Notes under the pieces: generated by a model
Database searches by the model: none
What the model was told of the DNA's origin: nothing
The model's input: only the letters and a program-made list of their open reading frames with translations
Source: an uncultured Oscillospiraceae bacterium
GTDB lineage: Bacteria > Bacillota > Clostridia > Oscillospirales > Acutalibacteraceae
DNA: 64,000 bases
NCBI GenBank assembly: GCA_910587835.1
Contig: CAJUNQ010000094.1
Span: 62,001-126,000, forward strand
Direction: 5' to 3'
Position numbers and translations under genes: made by a program
In this document: positions 50,352 through 58,236 of the stretch, in pieces
How the letters are laid out: each line of letters opens with the position of its first letter
Numbering within the stretch: the first letter of the stretch is position 1

Positions 50352-52179
50352 ACAGCCCTCCTTTGAAGCAGGCGGCTCCACAGGCGGAGCACTTCTCCCG
50401 GCAGTTTGGTGTGGTCTGAGCCTGATAGGCCCGCCGGCATTCCTCCGCTAAAAACTCCTTGCGGATACCATAGTCCAGGTGGTCCCAGGGAAACACCTCA
50501 TCAAAACCTCTGGTACGGTTTGCATAAAAGGCCGGGTCCAGTCCGCAGGCAGCAAAGGCCTCCATCCACTGGTCAAAATCAAAACAATCATCCCAGCCGT
50601 CAAAATGCAGGCCATATTCCACCGCCTTTTCCAAAACAGCACAGAGACGCCGGTCTCCCCGGGCAAACACAGCCTCCAAAAAGCTGGTCTGCGCCCCATG
50701 GTAGCTGACGCTCACCCGCCTGCTCCGCTTCGTGGTTTTCAACAGCTGCTGCTTCTGCGCCAGCTCCTCCATGGTGTCCTGCCCAAACCATTGAAAGGGC
50801 GTAAAGGGCTTTGGCACAAAGGCTGCTGCGCTGAGGGAGACCTCCACCGCTTTGCCCCGGGGCTTTTCTTTATTTTCAAAAAAGGCGTCTACTACCTGGT
50901 TGCCCAGGTCCACAATAGCGGCCACATCGTCGGCGGTCTCTGTGGGCAGACCAATCATAAAGTACAGCTTGATCCGGGTCCATCCCTCCGTAAAGGCAAT
51001 GTTGACGGTATGCAACAGCTCCTCTCGGGTGACATTTTTGTTGATCACATCCCGCATCCGCTGAGACCCAGCCTCAGGGGCAAAGGTCAAGCCGCTTTTT
51101 CGCACAGAGTTTACCCGGGTCATCAGCTCCGGAGAGAAATTGTCCACCCGCAGCGAAGGGAGGGAAAGACTCACCTTCTCCTTCTCCGTCCAGGTATGCA
51201 GCCGGTCCAGCAGCTCATTCAGGCAGCTGTAATCGCTGGTGCTCAAAGAGGACAGGGATATCTCATCATAGCCGCTGGACGCGCATAAAGCCCGGCACTG
51301 CCGGTCAATTGTATCAATCGACTTCTCCCGGAAAGGTCTGTAAAGGAAGCCAGCTTGACAAAACCGGCAGCCCCGGATGCATCCCCGCAGGACCTCTACA
51401 GAAATCCGGTCATGCACCACCTCAATCAGCGGAACCGGAAAACTCTCCGGAAAATAGGCCGTGTCCATATTCTCAACCGAACGCTTGCGCACCTTGGCCG
51501 GGGCTCCCTCCTTGGGGGTACAGCTCTTTACCGTACCATCCTCGTGGTACTCCACCTCATACAGAGAGGGCACATAAACCCCTTCGACCTGCGCAGCCCG
51601 CCGCAGAAATTCCTGCTTGCCGGCGCCTTCCTTTTTGCACTGCCTGTAAAGCTCCATCACTTCCAGGTCAACCTCTTCTCCGTCCCCCAAAAAGAAAAGG
51701 TCAAAAAAGTCTGCCAGCGGCTCCGGGTTGCAGGCACAGGGGCCGCCCCCCACCACAATATTGAACAGCTCCGGCCGGTCCGCGCTGCGCAATGGAATCC
51801 CCGCCAGCCTCAGCATATTCAGCACATTGGTGTAGCTCAACTCATATTGCAGCGTAAACCCAATAAAGTCAAACTCCTTTACAGGGTCGCCGCTCTCCAA
51901 CGCATACAGAGGAATCCCTCTCTCCTTCATCTGCCGCTCCATGTCCACCCAGGGGGCAAAAACGCGCTCACACCAGAAATATGGAACCTGATTAAAGGCT
52001 CCATACAGAATTCTGATGCCCAAATGGGACATGCCAATTTCGTAGATATCCGGGAAGCAAAAGGCAAAGCGCACATCCACCTGGCTTTTGTCCTTTACCA
52101 CCGCATGGGTCTCGCCGCCTACATAGCGGCCGGGCTTTTGAACCTTCAGCAGGAGCTTTTCCACTTCTTTTGGGTACAT
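50323..52179 (-). CDS. TIGR03960-family B12-binding-domain radical SAM protein
   Basis: 618 residues. The N-terminal Rossmann-like region (about 35-190: FPDIYEIGMSHLGIRILYGAFN) resembles a B12-binding domain without the D-x-H-x-x-G cobalt-ligand motif. The radical SAM cluster motif is C-I-R-G-C-R-F-C at about 290-297, followed by a TIM barrel (EISLSSLSTSDY, FAPEAGSQRMRDVINK). A C-terminal Cys-rich end (CREKCSACGAACFKGGLC) could bind a second cluster. The substrate is unknown. ATG 52179 is preferred over 52185 because AAAAGGG lies 6 nt before it. It is paired with the TIGR03936 gene. Confidence 0.9.
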   Translation of the reverse strand: MYPKEVEKLLLKVQKPGRYVGGETHAVVKDKSQVDVRFAFCFPDIYEIGMSHLGIRILYGAFNQVPYFWCERVFAPWVDMERQMKERGIPLYALESGDPVKEFDFIGFTLQYELSYTNVLNMLRLAGIPLRSADRPELFNIVVGGGPCACNPEPLADFFDLFFLGDGEEVDLEVMELYRQCKKEGAGKQEFLRRAAQVEGVYVPSLYEVEYHEDGTVKSCTPKEGAPAKVRKRSVENMDTAYFPESFPVPLIEVVHDRISVEVLRGCIRGCRFCQAGFLYRPFREKSIDTIDRQCRALCASSGYDEISLSSLSTSDYSCLNELLDRLHTWTEKEKVSLSLPSLRVDNFSPELMTRVNSVRKSGLTFAPEAGSQRMRDVINKNVTREELLHTVNIAFTEGWTRIKLYFMIGLPTETADDVAAIVDLGNQVVDAFFENKEKPRGKAVEVSLSAAAFVPKPFTPFQWFGQDTMEELAQKQQLLKTTKRSRRVSVSYHGAQTSFLEAVFARGDRRLCAVLEKAVEYGLHFDGWDDCFDFDQWMEAFAACGLDPAFYANRTRGFDEVFPWDHLDYGIRKEFLAEECRRAYQAQTTPNCREKCSACGAACFKGGLCVAERKDMV

Positions 52180-52249
52180 TTCCATCCCTTTTCCCTGTTT
52201 TTTGATTATTATAATCTATTTTCAGAGATTTTGCAAGGGGAAAGATGCC

Positions 52250-52864
52250 TTACACCTGGGTATCATCCCAGCCGAGAAGCAAATACAGCATCAGATACAT
52301 ACTGAGGGCCAGCAAAGAAAAATTGTAGTGGGTTCGCAGCAGTACAAAAAAACCCAATAAAGCCAGAGGAAGCAGGAACAGGATGGAAGCTGCCCGGGAA
52401 ATCCATTCCGCCCACCGTTCTCCCCACATTCCTCGTACCAGGTACCGTAGAGCCAGCCCGCCGTCCAAGGGCTCTATTGGCAGGCTGTGGGCCATCCCCA
52501 GCACCAGACTGGCCTGGGCAAAGGCTGTGCCGCCAGCTCCCAAAGCACTGGCAGTCAGCCAACTGAGCCAGTTAACTGCCGGTCCAGCCAGTGAAACCAG
52601 TGCCTGCCGGCAGTTCGACAAGTGATTTCCCTTGTCAGACTGTATCCTACACCCCAACGCTGAGAGCGTTACCCCGGTGGGCGGAGCCTCGAAAGCCCAC
52701 ATAACTGCCAGATGTCCCGCCTCATGAAGGAGCATCCCCAAAAAACAGGCTGCGCCGCCGCCCATGCCTGTGAAAATGCAGCAAAAGGCCAGCAGCGCAA
52801 AACAAGAAAAACACACCTGTATCCGGCATTTTCTTATATAGAATACCAGCATCTCGATGGTCAC
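52250..52864 (-). CDS. Site-2 protease (M50), SpoIVFB-like
   Basis: 204 residues, mostly membrane segments. The zinc-binding motif H-E-A-G-H is in LGMLLHEAGHLAVM (about 60), and the second active-site motif is LPIEPLDGG (about 136-144). SpoIVFB cleaves pro-sigma-K in the mother cell. The gene order (partner upstream, radical-SAM pair downstream) matches the usual spoIVF locus of Clostridia. GTG 52864 forms a 4-nt overlap (GTGA) with the upstream stop; ATG 52852 is an alternative. The only candidate regulator is the truncated partner described next. Confidence 0.82.
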   Translation of the reverse strand: MTIEMLVFYIRKCRIQVCFSCFALLAFCCIFTGMGGGAACFLGMLLHEAGHLAVMWAFEAPPTGVTLSALGCRIQSDKGNHLSNCRQALVSLAGPAVNWLSWLTASALGAGGTAFAQASLVLGMAHSLPIEPLDGGLALRYLVRGMWGERWAEWISRAASILFLLPLALLGFFVLLRTHYNFSLLALSMYLMLYLLLGWDDTQV

Positions 52865-53205
52865 ACCATTTCCAACGGGGCGCTGTCCAAACCAACAGGC
52901 AGCGGCGTTGGACTGGGCTGAGGCGTCGGTTCCGGCAAAGGGGTCGGCCTCTCCAGATAGGGCAGCTCGATCTCCTGGGCCATCTCTTCCTTGTACCACC
53001 CGGCAATGGCCTCATACCGTCCTGTATCGGTGAATTTGATCACCAGCAGCGCTGCCAGCGCCAACGCACAAATTACCGCCTGCAGCAAAGGGGCTCCGTT
53101 CCAGCCCGGTTCTCTTTTCGGCTCCTCCCAAAAATCATCATCCTGGTCCTCCCCCTCCTCCTGGCCCAAGGCCTCAATCTCCCGCAGCTTCTCCGGGTCC
53201 TGCAT
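52861..53205 (-). CDS. Short SpoIVFA-like membrane protein without LytM domain
   Basis: 114 residues: acidic cytoplasmic N-terminus (EEGEDQDDDFWEEPKREP), one membrane segment (LLQAVICALALAALLVIKF, about 40-58), an amphipathic WYKEEMAQEIE stretch and a Pro-rich tail (PTPLPEPTPQPSPTPLP). In related genomes this position, directly before the M50 gene, is held by an M23/LytM protein of the SpoIVFA type. The membrane segment and the following Y-x-x-x-x-W-Y pattern look similar, but the peptidase domain is missing. ATG 53205 overlaps the spoIVA stop (TGATG), so translation is coupled on both sides. Function as a SpoIVFB anchor or inhibitor is inferred. Confidence 0.6.
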   Translation of the reverse strand: MQDPEKLREIEALGQEEGEDQDDDFWEEPKREPGWNGAPLLQAVICALALAALLVIKFTDTGRYEAIAGWYKEEMAQEIELPYLERPTPLPEPTPQPSPTPLPVGLDSAPLEMV

Positions 53206-54680
53206 CACAGTATCACACAAATCAGGCCGCTGCAGCCGTCGTTGATAATGCGCTCAATGGTCTCCCGTACCTTCTCCCGGGCGTCGGTGGGCATGCGATA
53301 CAGCTTGTTATGCATCCCCTCGTTGACCAGCGAATGCAGAGATTTGCCGAAAATGTTGGACTCCCATATCTTTACCGGGTTCTCCTCAAATTCCTTGAGC
53401 AGGTACAGCACCAGCTCCTCCGACTGCTGCTCTGACCCCACAATAGGGGTGATCTCCGTGTTGATCTGTGTGCGCAGCATGTGAATGGAAGGGGCGGTAG
53501 CCTTCAGCCGAATGCCATATTTTCCGTTCTGCTTGAGAATCTGGGGCTCCTCCAAAGTCAGCTCCTCTACATCAGGCATAACGATGCCATACCCCCCTTC
53601 CAGCACATCGTCATAGGCCTGGCGCAGCTTCTGAAAGGTCCTTTTAATTTTTGTCATCTCAATCAGCTGAGACAACAGCTCAGACTCATCCTTGATATCC
53701 AGCTCTGTTTTCTCGCTAAGTATTTTGTAGAACAGATTCTGGTCAAAGATCAGCTCCGCGCTGGCACAGCCGCTGCCAAGATTGATCTGGCGCACGTTGA
53801 CGCTCTGGACGGAGTCGCACACCCGCACCCCTTCCAGCATGGCCCGCACCTCCCGCATGCGGCTGATCTGGCAGCAGTCCTTTACCGCAGAGAACACCGA
53901 GGAGTACAGCCAGTGGTCCGCCCCCAGCGAGGCCACCCACCCGGGGACTGCCAGCTCCACCTCCCGCACGGGAAACTGGTACAGCAGGCTGGCAATGATT
54001 TCCTTGATATCCTGCTCTGTCACGTCAATGCAGTTGACCGGCAGCACCGGCACACCATACTTTTCAGACAGCCTGGCGGCCAGAGCTTTTGCCTCCGGGT
54101 CGCCGGGAGATACACAGTTCAGCAGCATAACAAAGGGGCGGTTGGTCTGGTTCAGCTCGTCAATAACCCGCTCCTCCGCTTCCTCATACTCCTCCCTGGG
54201 GATATCGCTGATGCTGCCGTCTGTGGTAATGACCAGCCCAATGGTAGAGTGCTCCGTAATCACCTTTTTCGTGCCAATCTCCGCCGCCATGTTGAAGGGG
54301 ATGGGCTCGTCAAACCAGGGCGTGCGCACCATGCGGGGCTGGTCCTCCTCTATGTAGCCTATGGCGCTGGGCACAATGTAGCCTACACAGTCGATCATAC
54401 GCACATGAAACATGGCCTCGGTGTCAATTTGTACCGACACCGCTTGCTCGGGAATGAACTTGGGCTCTGTTGTCATAATGGTCCGGCCTGCCGCAGACTG
54501 AGGCAGCTCATCCACCGCCCGCTCCCGCTGAAGCCCGTCGGGAATATTGGGAATCACCACTGTGTCCATAAACTTTTTGATGAAGGTAGACTTGCCCGTG
54601 CGCACAGGCCCCACCACACCAATATAAATTTCTCCGTTGGTGCGGTCCTGTATGTCTTTATAAACGTTGAAATCTTCCAT
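53205..54680 (-). CDS. spoIVA: Stage IV sporulation protein A (coat basement ATPase)
   Basis: 491 residues. FNVYKDIQDRTNGEIYIGVVGPVRTGKSTFIKKFMDTV with Walker A G-P-V-R-T-G-K-S-T at about 24-32 is the unmistakable SpoIVA N-terminus, and the family's ESNIFGKSLHSLVNEGMHNKL and C-terminal IINDGCSGLICVIL are intact. SpoIVA polymerises on the forespore with ATP hydrolysis and carries the coat. ATG 54680 gives the family start (MEDFNVYKDI); GTG 54689 is an alternative. It lies 27 nt downstream of the sipL-like gene. Confidence 0.97.
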   Translation of the reverse strand: MEDFNVYKDIQDRTNGEIYIGVVGPVRTGKSTFIKKFMDTVVIPNIPDGLQRERAVDELPQSAAGRTIMTTEPKFIPEQAVSVQIDTEAMFHVRMIDCVGYIVPSAIGYIEEDQPRMVRTPWFDEPIPFNMAAEIGTKKVITEHSTIGLVITTDGSISDIPREEYEEAEERVIDELNQTNRPFVMLLNCVSPGDPEAKALAARLSEKYGVPVLPVNCIDVTEQDIKEIIASLLYQFPVREVELAVPGWVASLGADHWLYSSVFSAVKDCCQISRMREVRAMLEGVRVCDSVQSVNVRQINLGSGCASAELIFDQNLFYKILSEKTELDIKDESELLSQLIEMTKIKRTFQKLRQAYDDVLEGGYGIVMPDVEELTLEEPQILKQNGKYGIRLKATAPSIHMLRTQINTEITPIVGSEQQSEELVLYLLKEFEENPVKIWESNIFGKSLHSLVNEGMHNKLYRMPTDAREKVRETIERIINDGCSGLICVIL

Positions 54681-54706
54681 CTCAGTCACATTCCTTTCCG
54701 GGGCAT

Positions 54707-56242
54707 TTAGCGGTTGCAGATAATGATGGGTCTAGCCTCAGGCACCACATCGTCGAACAGCTCATTCTGGGTACGAACGTCTGTGAGCAGAGCCCGGTGG
54801 CTTTTGGCGATGTCCCAAAGCTTCTCACCCGCAGAAGCATAGTACACCAGAAAACGCGGTTTGCCATCGAAATCCGGTGCGTTTTCCTCTGTGTTGGCCG
54901 AAGTCAGGTACTTGACATGGTCCATACTCAGCAGCAGAGAACGAACCGTGGTCTCTATCGAGACCTCCACCGTGGTTTTATCGGCAATGCGGTACTCCCA
55001 CAGGTCGGTGTGCCAGGTGGTGTCTGCTCTTTTTGCCAGCTGAGTTTCCAGCTCGGCAGAAAAGCTGTGGTCAAACTGCTTTTCCGCGTACAGGATCCGC
55101 CCCTGGCTGTTCACATAAAGCATACAGGCATTGTACTTGACCCGGTAGTTCAGCTTGGCTTTCTCGCAGACCGTCTGCACCGTGTCCTGCTCGCACCAGA
55201 CGTCCAGCACCTTCTGAATCTCATCGCCGGTGATGGAAAGGCTGCACTTCTTTTTCAGCGTCTCTGCATGCATTCCATGAATCTGCGTAAACGCGCTCTG
55301 GGCGTAGCGGAGCTCTAAAGGCGCCTTGACAGAGTAGGCGTCGCTGATCATCTCAACCTCGCAGGACTGATAGAGAAATGCCATCAAAAAGACCTTTATC
55401 ACCACACTGACGCCGGTGTTTTCCCCTACATCGTCCTCTCTGGGCTGAATACTGCTCTCGCCGGTAAAAATCCGCAGGTCGCATACACAGCCCTCCTCCG
55501 CGCCGGCACAGTCGATCACCTGGCTGAAGTCAATGGAGGAGGAGAGCTTTTCTACCGTCCCGCTGTCCATTGCCGAGGTGTAGAGAAATGAGACGTCCGC
55601 TGTGCCGTTCACCGTAAGCCTCTCCTCCGAAATCCGGCTCTCAATCACCCGGCAGGCGGTTTCCCTGCGAAGAATTGCCTCAATCGGCGGCTTGCCATTC
55701 TTTACCGGCAGGGTGTCCTCAATGGTAAACTGGTGGCACAGCGCGTTTACCGCTTGATGGGCCTCAAAGCTCTCTCCCCGCTTTTCAATGGTCTCATCCT
55801 CCAGGCTGCAGGTAATCAGCTCCTTCTTCTGCACCACCGCCAGAATCTGCAAAGACACCGCAGCGTGCAGGTCCAGTCTTCGGGCGCTGACCGCCCGGCA
55901 GGTCAAATGGGCCATGGAGGCCTGCACACAGGCCACCGCCTTCTCCTCTGTGGCCTTCAGCTTAACAGAGGCGGTAAACTCCTTGGTAAACTCACAGCAG
56001 CGCACCGAGTCTCCCTTGCCGTCCAGATAGAGCACCCGGATATCACAGACCCCGTCGCAGGTCAGGGTGTCCCCGGTAATCATGTAGGAGGAGACCTCCG
56101 GAATAGCCCGGCACTTAAGAATCTTCTGGATATCCGGACAGTAGTCCGGCAGATTGTATTCGGTGTCAATCGGCGTCTCATAGCGGCCGTCAAATACAGG
56201 GTCGAAATATTCATAGGGGGCGGTCTTAATCTGGGCCTGCAT
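54707..56242 (-). CDS. sipL: DUF3794/LysM spore coat protein, SipL-like
   Basis: 511 residues. Three DUF3794-type segments of alternating short strands (about 30-170, 180-300, 320-430; for example NLPDYCPDIQKILKCRA) are followed by a C-terminal LysM-like domain (FLVYYASAGEKLWDIAKSHRALLTDVRTQNEL, about 465-496). In Clostridioides difficile, SipL binds SpoIVA through its LysM domain and is required for coat localisation. Having spoIVA as the next gene strongly supports the same role. AAAGGAGAGG precedes ATG 56242. A sigma-E-type promoter lies upstream. Confidence 0.88.
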   Translation of the reverse strand: MQAQIKTAPYEYFDPVFDGRYETPIDTEYNLPDYCPDIQKILKCRAIPEVSSYMITGDTLTCDGVCDIRVLYLDGKGDSVRCCEFTKEFTASVKLKATEEKAVACVQASMAHLTCRAVSARRLDLHAAVSLQILAVVQKKELITCSLEDETIEKRGESFEAHQAVNALCHQFTIEDTLPVKNGKPPIEAILRRETACRVIESRISEERLTVNGTADVSFLYTSAMDSGTVEKLSSSIDFSQVIDCAGAEEGCVCDLRIFTGESSIQPREDDVGENTGVSVVIKVFLMAFLYQSCEVEMISDAYSVKAPLELRYAQSAFTQIHGMHAETLKKKCSLSITGDEIQKVLDVWCEQDTVQTVCEKAKLNYRVKYNACMLYVNSQGRILYAEKQFDHSFSAELETQLAKRADTTWHTDLWEYRIADKTTVEVSIETTVRSLLLSMDHVKYLTSANTEENAPDFDGKPRFLVYYASAGEKLWDIAKSHRALLTDVRTQNELFDDVVPEARPIIICNR

Positions 56243-56277
56243 ACAGCATCCTCTCCTTTGCCTTTCTTTTACCTAAT

Positions 56278-56303
56278 ATGTATGCGTCCCCCGCGCAAAT
56301 ATG
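56278..56303 (-). promoter_or_regulatory. Sigma-E-type promoter of the sipL-spoIVA operon
   Basis: Minus strand CATATT (56303-56298), 13 nt, CATACAT (56284-56278), about 35 nt before the sipL start. The Bacillus sigma-E consensus is k-m-ATATT, 13-14 nt, CATACA-T. This suits mother-cell expression. Confidence 0.7.
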
Positions 56304-56317
56304 CGGACTTCCCCCGG

Positions 56318-56371
56318 AAAAGGAAAATCCGCCGGACCTGGGGGGACTTTCCCCCGGCCCAGCGGACGGTT
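56318..56371 (-). terminator. Probable terminator after spoVM
   Basis: A very GC-rich imperfect inverted segment (CCGTCCGCTGGG ... CCCAGGTCCGGCGG) just past the spoVM stop, followed by ATTTTCCTTTT on the minus strand. It would end the fmt-to-spoVM operon. Confidence 0.5.
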
Positions 56372-56380
56372 AAGTAGCTT

Positions 56381-56470
56381 TTACGCTTCCTCTGTTTTTC
56401 TTATCCCGTAGAGCTTCCTCAGAAAGAAGCCCCAAAATCCCTTGCGTTTCTCCAAAATCACTACCTTCAT
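56381..56470 (-). CDS. spoVM: Stage V sporulation protein M (29 residues)
   Basis: A 29-residue peptide, MKVVILEKRKGFWGFFLRKL followed by YGIRKTEEA, behind GTGGGGG at about 7 nt. It lines up with Bacillus SpoVM (26 residues: MK, a basic K-(F/G)-x-G-x-x-R core, G near residue 20-22, charged tail), a short amphipathic helix that senses the convex forespore membrane and recruits SpoIVA. Gene order confirms it: prpC-prkC-rsgA-thiN-spoVM as in Bacillus, here with sipL and spoIVA next. The helix keeps hydrophobic (V, I, L, F, W, L) and basic faces. The Pro at position 9 of Bacillus SpoVM is not present. Confidence 0.82.
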   Translation of the reverse strand: MKVVILEKRKGFWGFFLRKLYGIRKTEEA

Positions 56471-56485
56471 GCTAAGACCCCCACA

Positions 56486-56659
56486 TCAATTCCGTAGTAA
56501 CGAGACCCCCAGGGCGACCAGAATCACTGCGGACAAAAACAGAGCAAAGCCCATGGGGCAGAAGCAGGAGAGTGACATGCCCAGGCCAAAGCAGACGATG
56601 CACATGTTCCGGCAGTCGCGCTCTTTAAAACAGGTACACCGAAGCTTACGCTTTCCCAA
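56486..56659 (-). CDS. Small Cys-rich membrane protein between thiN and spoVM (function unknown)
   Basis: 57 residues from a TTG start with GGGAGGTG about 7 nt upstream. Seven Cys lie at residues 8, 10, 16, 20, 23, 32 and 34 (CTCFKERDCRNMCIVC in the N-terminal half), followed by a hydrophobic helix (FALFLSAVILVALGVSLL, 38-55) and a short basic end. The pattern suggests a membrane-tethered metal or Fe-S site on the side of the N-terminus. Similar short Cys-rich proteins occur in spore-forming Clostridia, to my recollection, but I know no function. It lies 15 nt before spoVM and 60 nt after thiN, so it should be co-transcribed with them. Confidence 0.7.
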   Translation of the reverse strand: MGKRKLRCTCFKERDCRNMCIVCFGLGMSLSCFCPMGFALFLSAVILVALGVSLLRN

Positions 56660-56719
56660 GACGGCTCACCTCCCTGCTGCACACTCGTTATTCCAGTATA
56701 CTCAGCAGGAAAAAAAGTG

Positions 56720-57358
56720 TTACTGAACCACTACAACCAGCGCAGACCCGCTATGTACCCGGATCTCCGCCGGGTCGCCGGAAATCAGATTGCTGACTCC
56801 CATTGGCAGGTTGCCGCAGCTGAGCTGTCCCCTGTTCAAGGGGTACTTCAGCCCATCATAGCTCACTGTGCAGGCAGAACCATTATAGGGGAACACAGAC
56901 ACAGTGGACCCCGACATCCCCGTCATTTTCAAACGTTCATCCTGAAGCAGGAATATCTTGGTGCTCTTGTCCGCCATAATGCCATGCCCGCCATGCTCCC
57001 GGATGTACTGCAATACTTCCAGGTTCGCCAGGCTATGGTCAAAGCGCTCCCCGCCCAGGCAGCCCAGCAGCAAAAAGCTGCGAAAGCCCATGCTGAAGCC
57101 CTTCAGCACCGCAAACATGGTGTCCGTCACGTCCTTCTCCACTGGCAGCGTCAGGCATTTCGCCTTCAATTCCGCCGGCTTCTTGGCAGAGTCAAAATCC
57201 CCCACAATCAGGTCCGGCGTAACGCCGGCCTTTACGGCAGTCTCATAACCCGCGTCCGCGCAGATGACATAGTAGTGTCTGGGGTCAAACTCCTTGAAGA
57301 CACGCCGGTCCACCGGCGCGGCTCCGATAATCATACAAGCTTGCTTTTCTGCTCCCAT
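56720..57358 (-). CDS. thiN: Thiamine diphosphokinase
   Basis: 212 residues. CADAGYETAVKAGVTPDLIVGDFDS holds the ATP/Mg-binding G-D-F-D-S; EKDVTDTMFAV (usually D-x-T-D) and LLGCLGGERFDHSLANL (G-G-R-x-D-H) are the other family blocks. The C-terminal beta domain (VSVFPYNGSACTVSYDGLKYPLNRGQL) binds thiamine. It makes thiamine diphosphate from thiamine. ATG 57358 (AAAGGG 9 nt upstream) overlaps rsgA by 28 nt. Confidence 0.93.
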   Translation of the reverse strand: MGAEKQACMIIGAAPVDRRVFKEFDPRHYYVICADAGYETAVKAGVTPDLIVGDFDSAKKPAELKAKCLTLPVEKDVTDTMFAVLKGFSMGFRSFLLLGCLGGERFDHSLANLEVLQYIREHGGHGIMADKSTKIFLLQDERLKMTGMSGSTVSVFPYNGSACTVSYDGLKYPLNRGQLSCGNLPMGVSNLISGDPAEIRVHSGSALVVVVQ

Positions 57359-58233
57359 TGCTTTACACCCTTTATTTCTTGATAGATCGCCGCATAGCTC
57401 TCAAATCGGGAACGGGCGATCCTTCCCTCATTCACTGCCTGCAAAACAGCGCAGCCCTTCTCACAGGTATGCGAACAGGAGGTAAACTGACAGTCCGCCG
57501 CATAGCCCTCCAACTCCCGGAACCCGTGGATCAGCTGCTCCTTATCGGTCAGCCGGTACTTCTCCATGTCAAAGGTAGAGAACCCAGGGGTATCCGCTAC
57601 ATAGCCGCCCCCATCCAGCCTGAAAAATTCCACCTGCCGGGTGGTGTGCCGGCCCCGGCCCAGCTTCTGGCTGATCTCCCCGGTTTCCAGCCGGAAGCCG
57701 GGAAAGGCAAGGTTCAGCAGTGTAGACTTGCCTACGCCAGAGTTGCCGATAAATGCCGACGTCTTCCCCACCGCCAGCTCGCGCACCCTCTGCGCACCGC
57801 TGCCGTTGACGGAGGACACCGCACAGCATTCCAGCCCCGCCAGACGGTAGCTTTCCAGCAGGGGCTCCGGGTCTCCCAGGTCAGTCTTGGTGAACACCAC
57901 CACCGGCTCAATGCCTTCCAGCTCCGCCACTGCCGCCGCCTTGTCAATCAACCCTGTGTTGGCAGCAGGCTCCCGCATAGAAGCCACAATGAACAGCCGG
58001 TCCAAATTCGCTACCGGCGGCCGGACCAGGTGGTTTCTCCTGGGCAGAATCTGAGTCAAAGCCCCAGTGCCGTCCAAAGCAGCGTCAATCACCACCCGGT
58101 CGCCGGCACAGGGCGAGACCTTCTCCTTGCGAAAGCGTCCCCTTGCCCGGCAGATCATCTGGCCCTGGTCCGTCTCCACCGTGTAAAAGCCTCCAACACA
58201 TTTTATCACAAAGCCTTCTAACTCCATAGCCAC
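57331..58233 (-). CDS. rsgA: Ribosome small subunit-dependent GTPase A
   Basis: 300 residues. An N-terminal OB fold (GFVIKCVGGFYTVETDQGQMI) is followed by a circularly permuted GTPase: G4 VFTKTDLGD, G1 FIGNSGVGKSTLLN, G2 GRGRHTTR, G3 VADTPGFSTF. The C-terminal zinc domain has CQFTSCSHTCEKGCAV. It checks late 30S assembly. The start is GTG 58233 (GGGAG 8 nt upstream) or ATG 58227. It lies 3 nt after prkC. Confidence 0.95.
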   Translation of the reverse strand: MAMELEGFVIKCVGGFYTVETDQGQMICRARGRFRKEKVSPCAGDRVVIDAALDGTGALTQILPRRNHLVRPPVANLDRLFIVASMREPAANTGLIDKAAAVAELEGIEPVVVFTKTDLGDPEPLLESYRLAGLECCAVSSVNGSGAQRVRELAVGKTSAFIGNSGVGKSTLLNLAFPGFRLETGEISQKLGRGRHTTRQVEFFRLDGGGYVADTPGFSTFDMEKYRLTDKEQLIHGFRELEGYAADCQFTSCSHTCEKGCAVLQAVNEGRIARSRFESYAAIYQEIKGVKQWEQKSKLV

Positions 58234-58236
58234 CTG

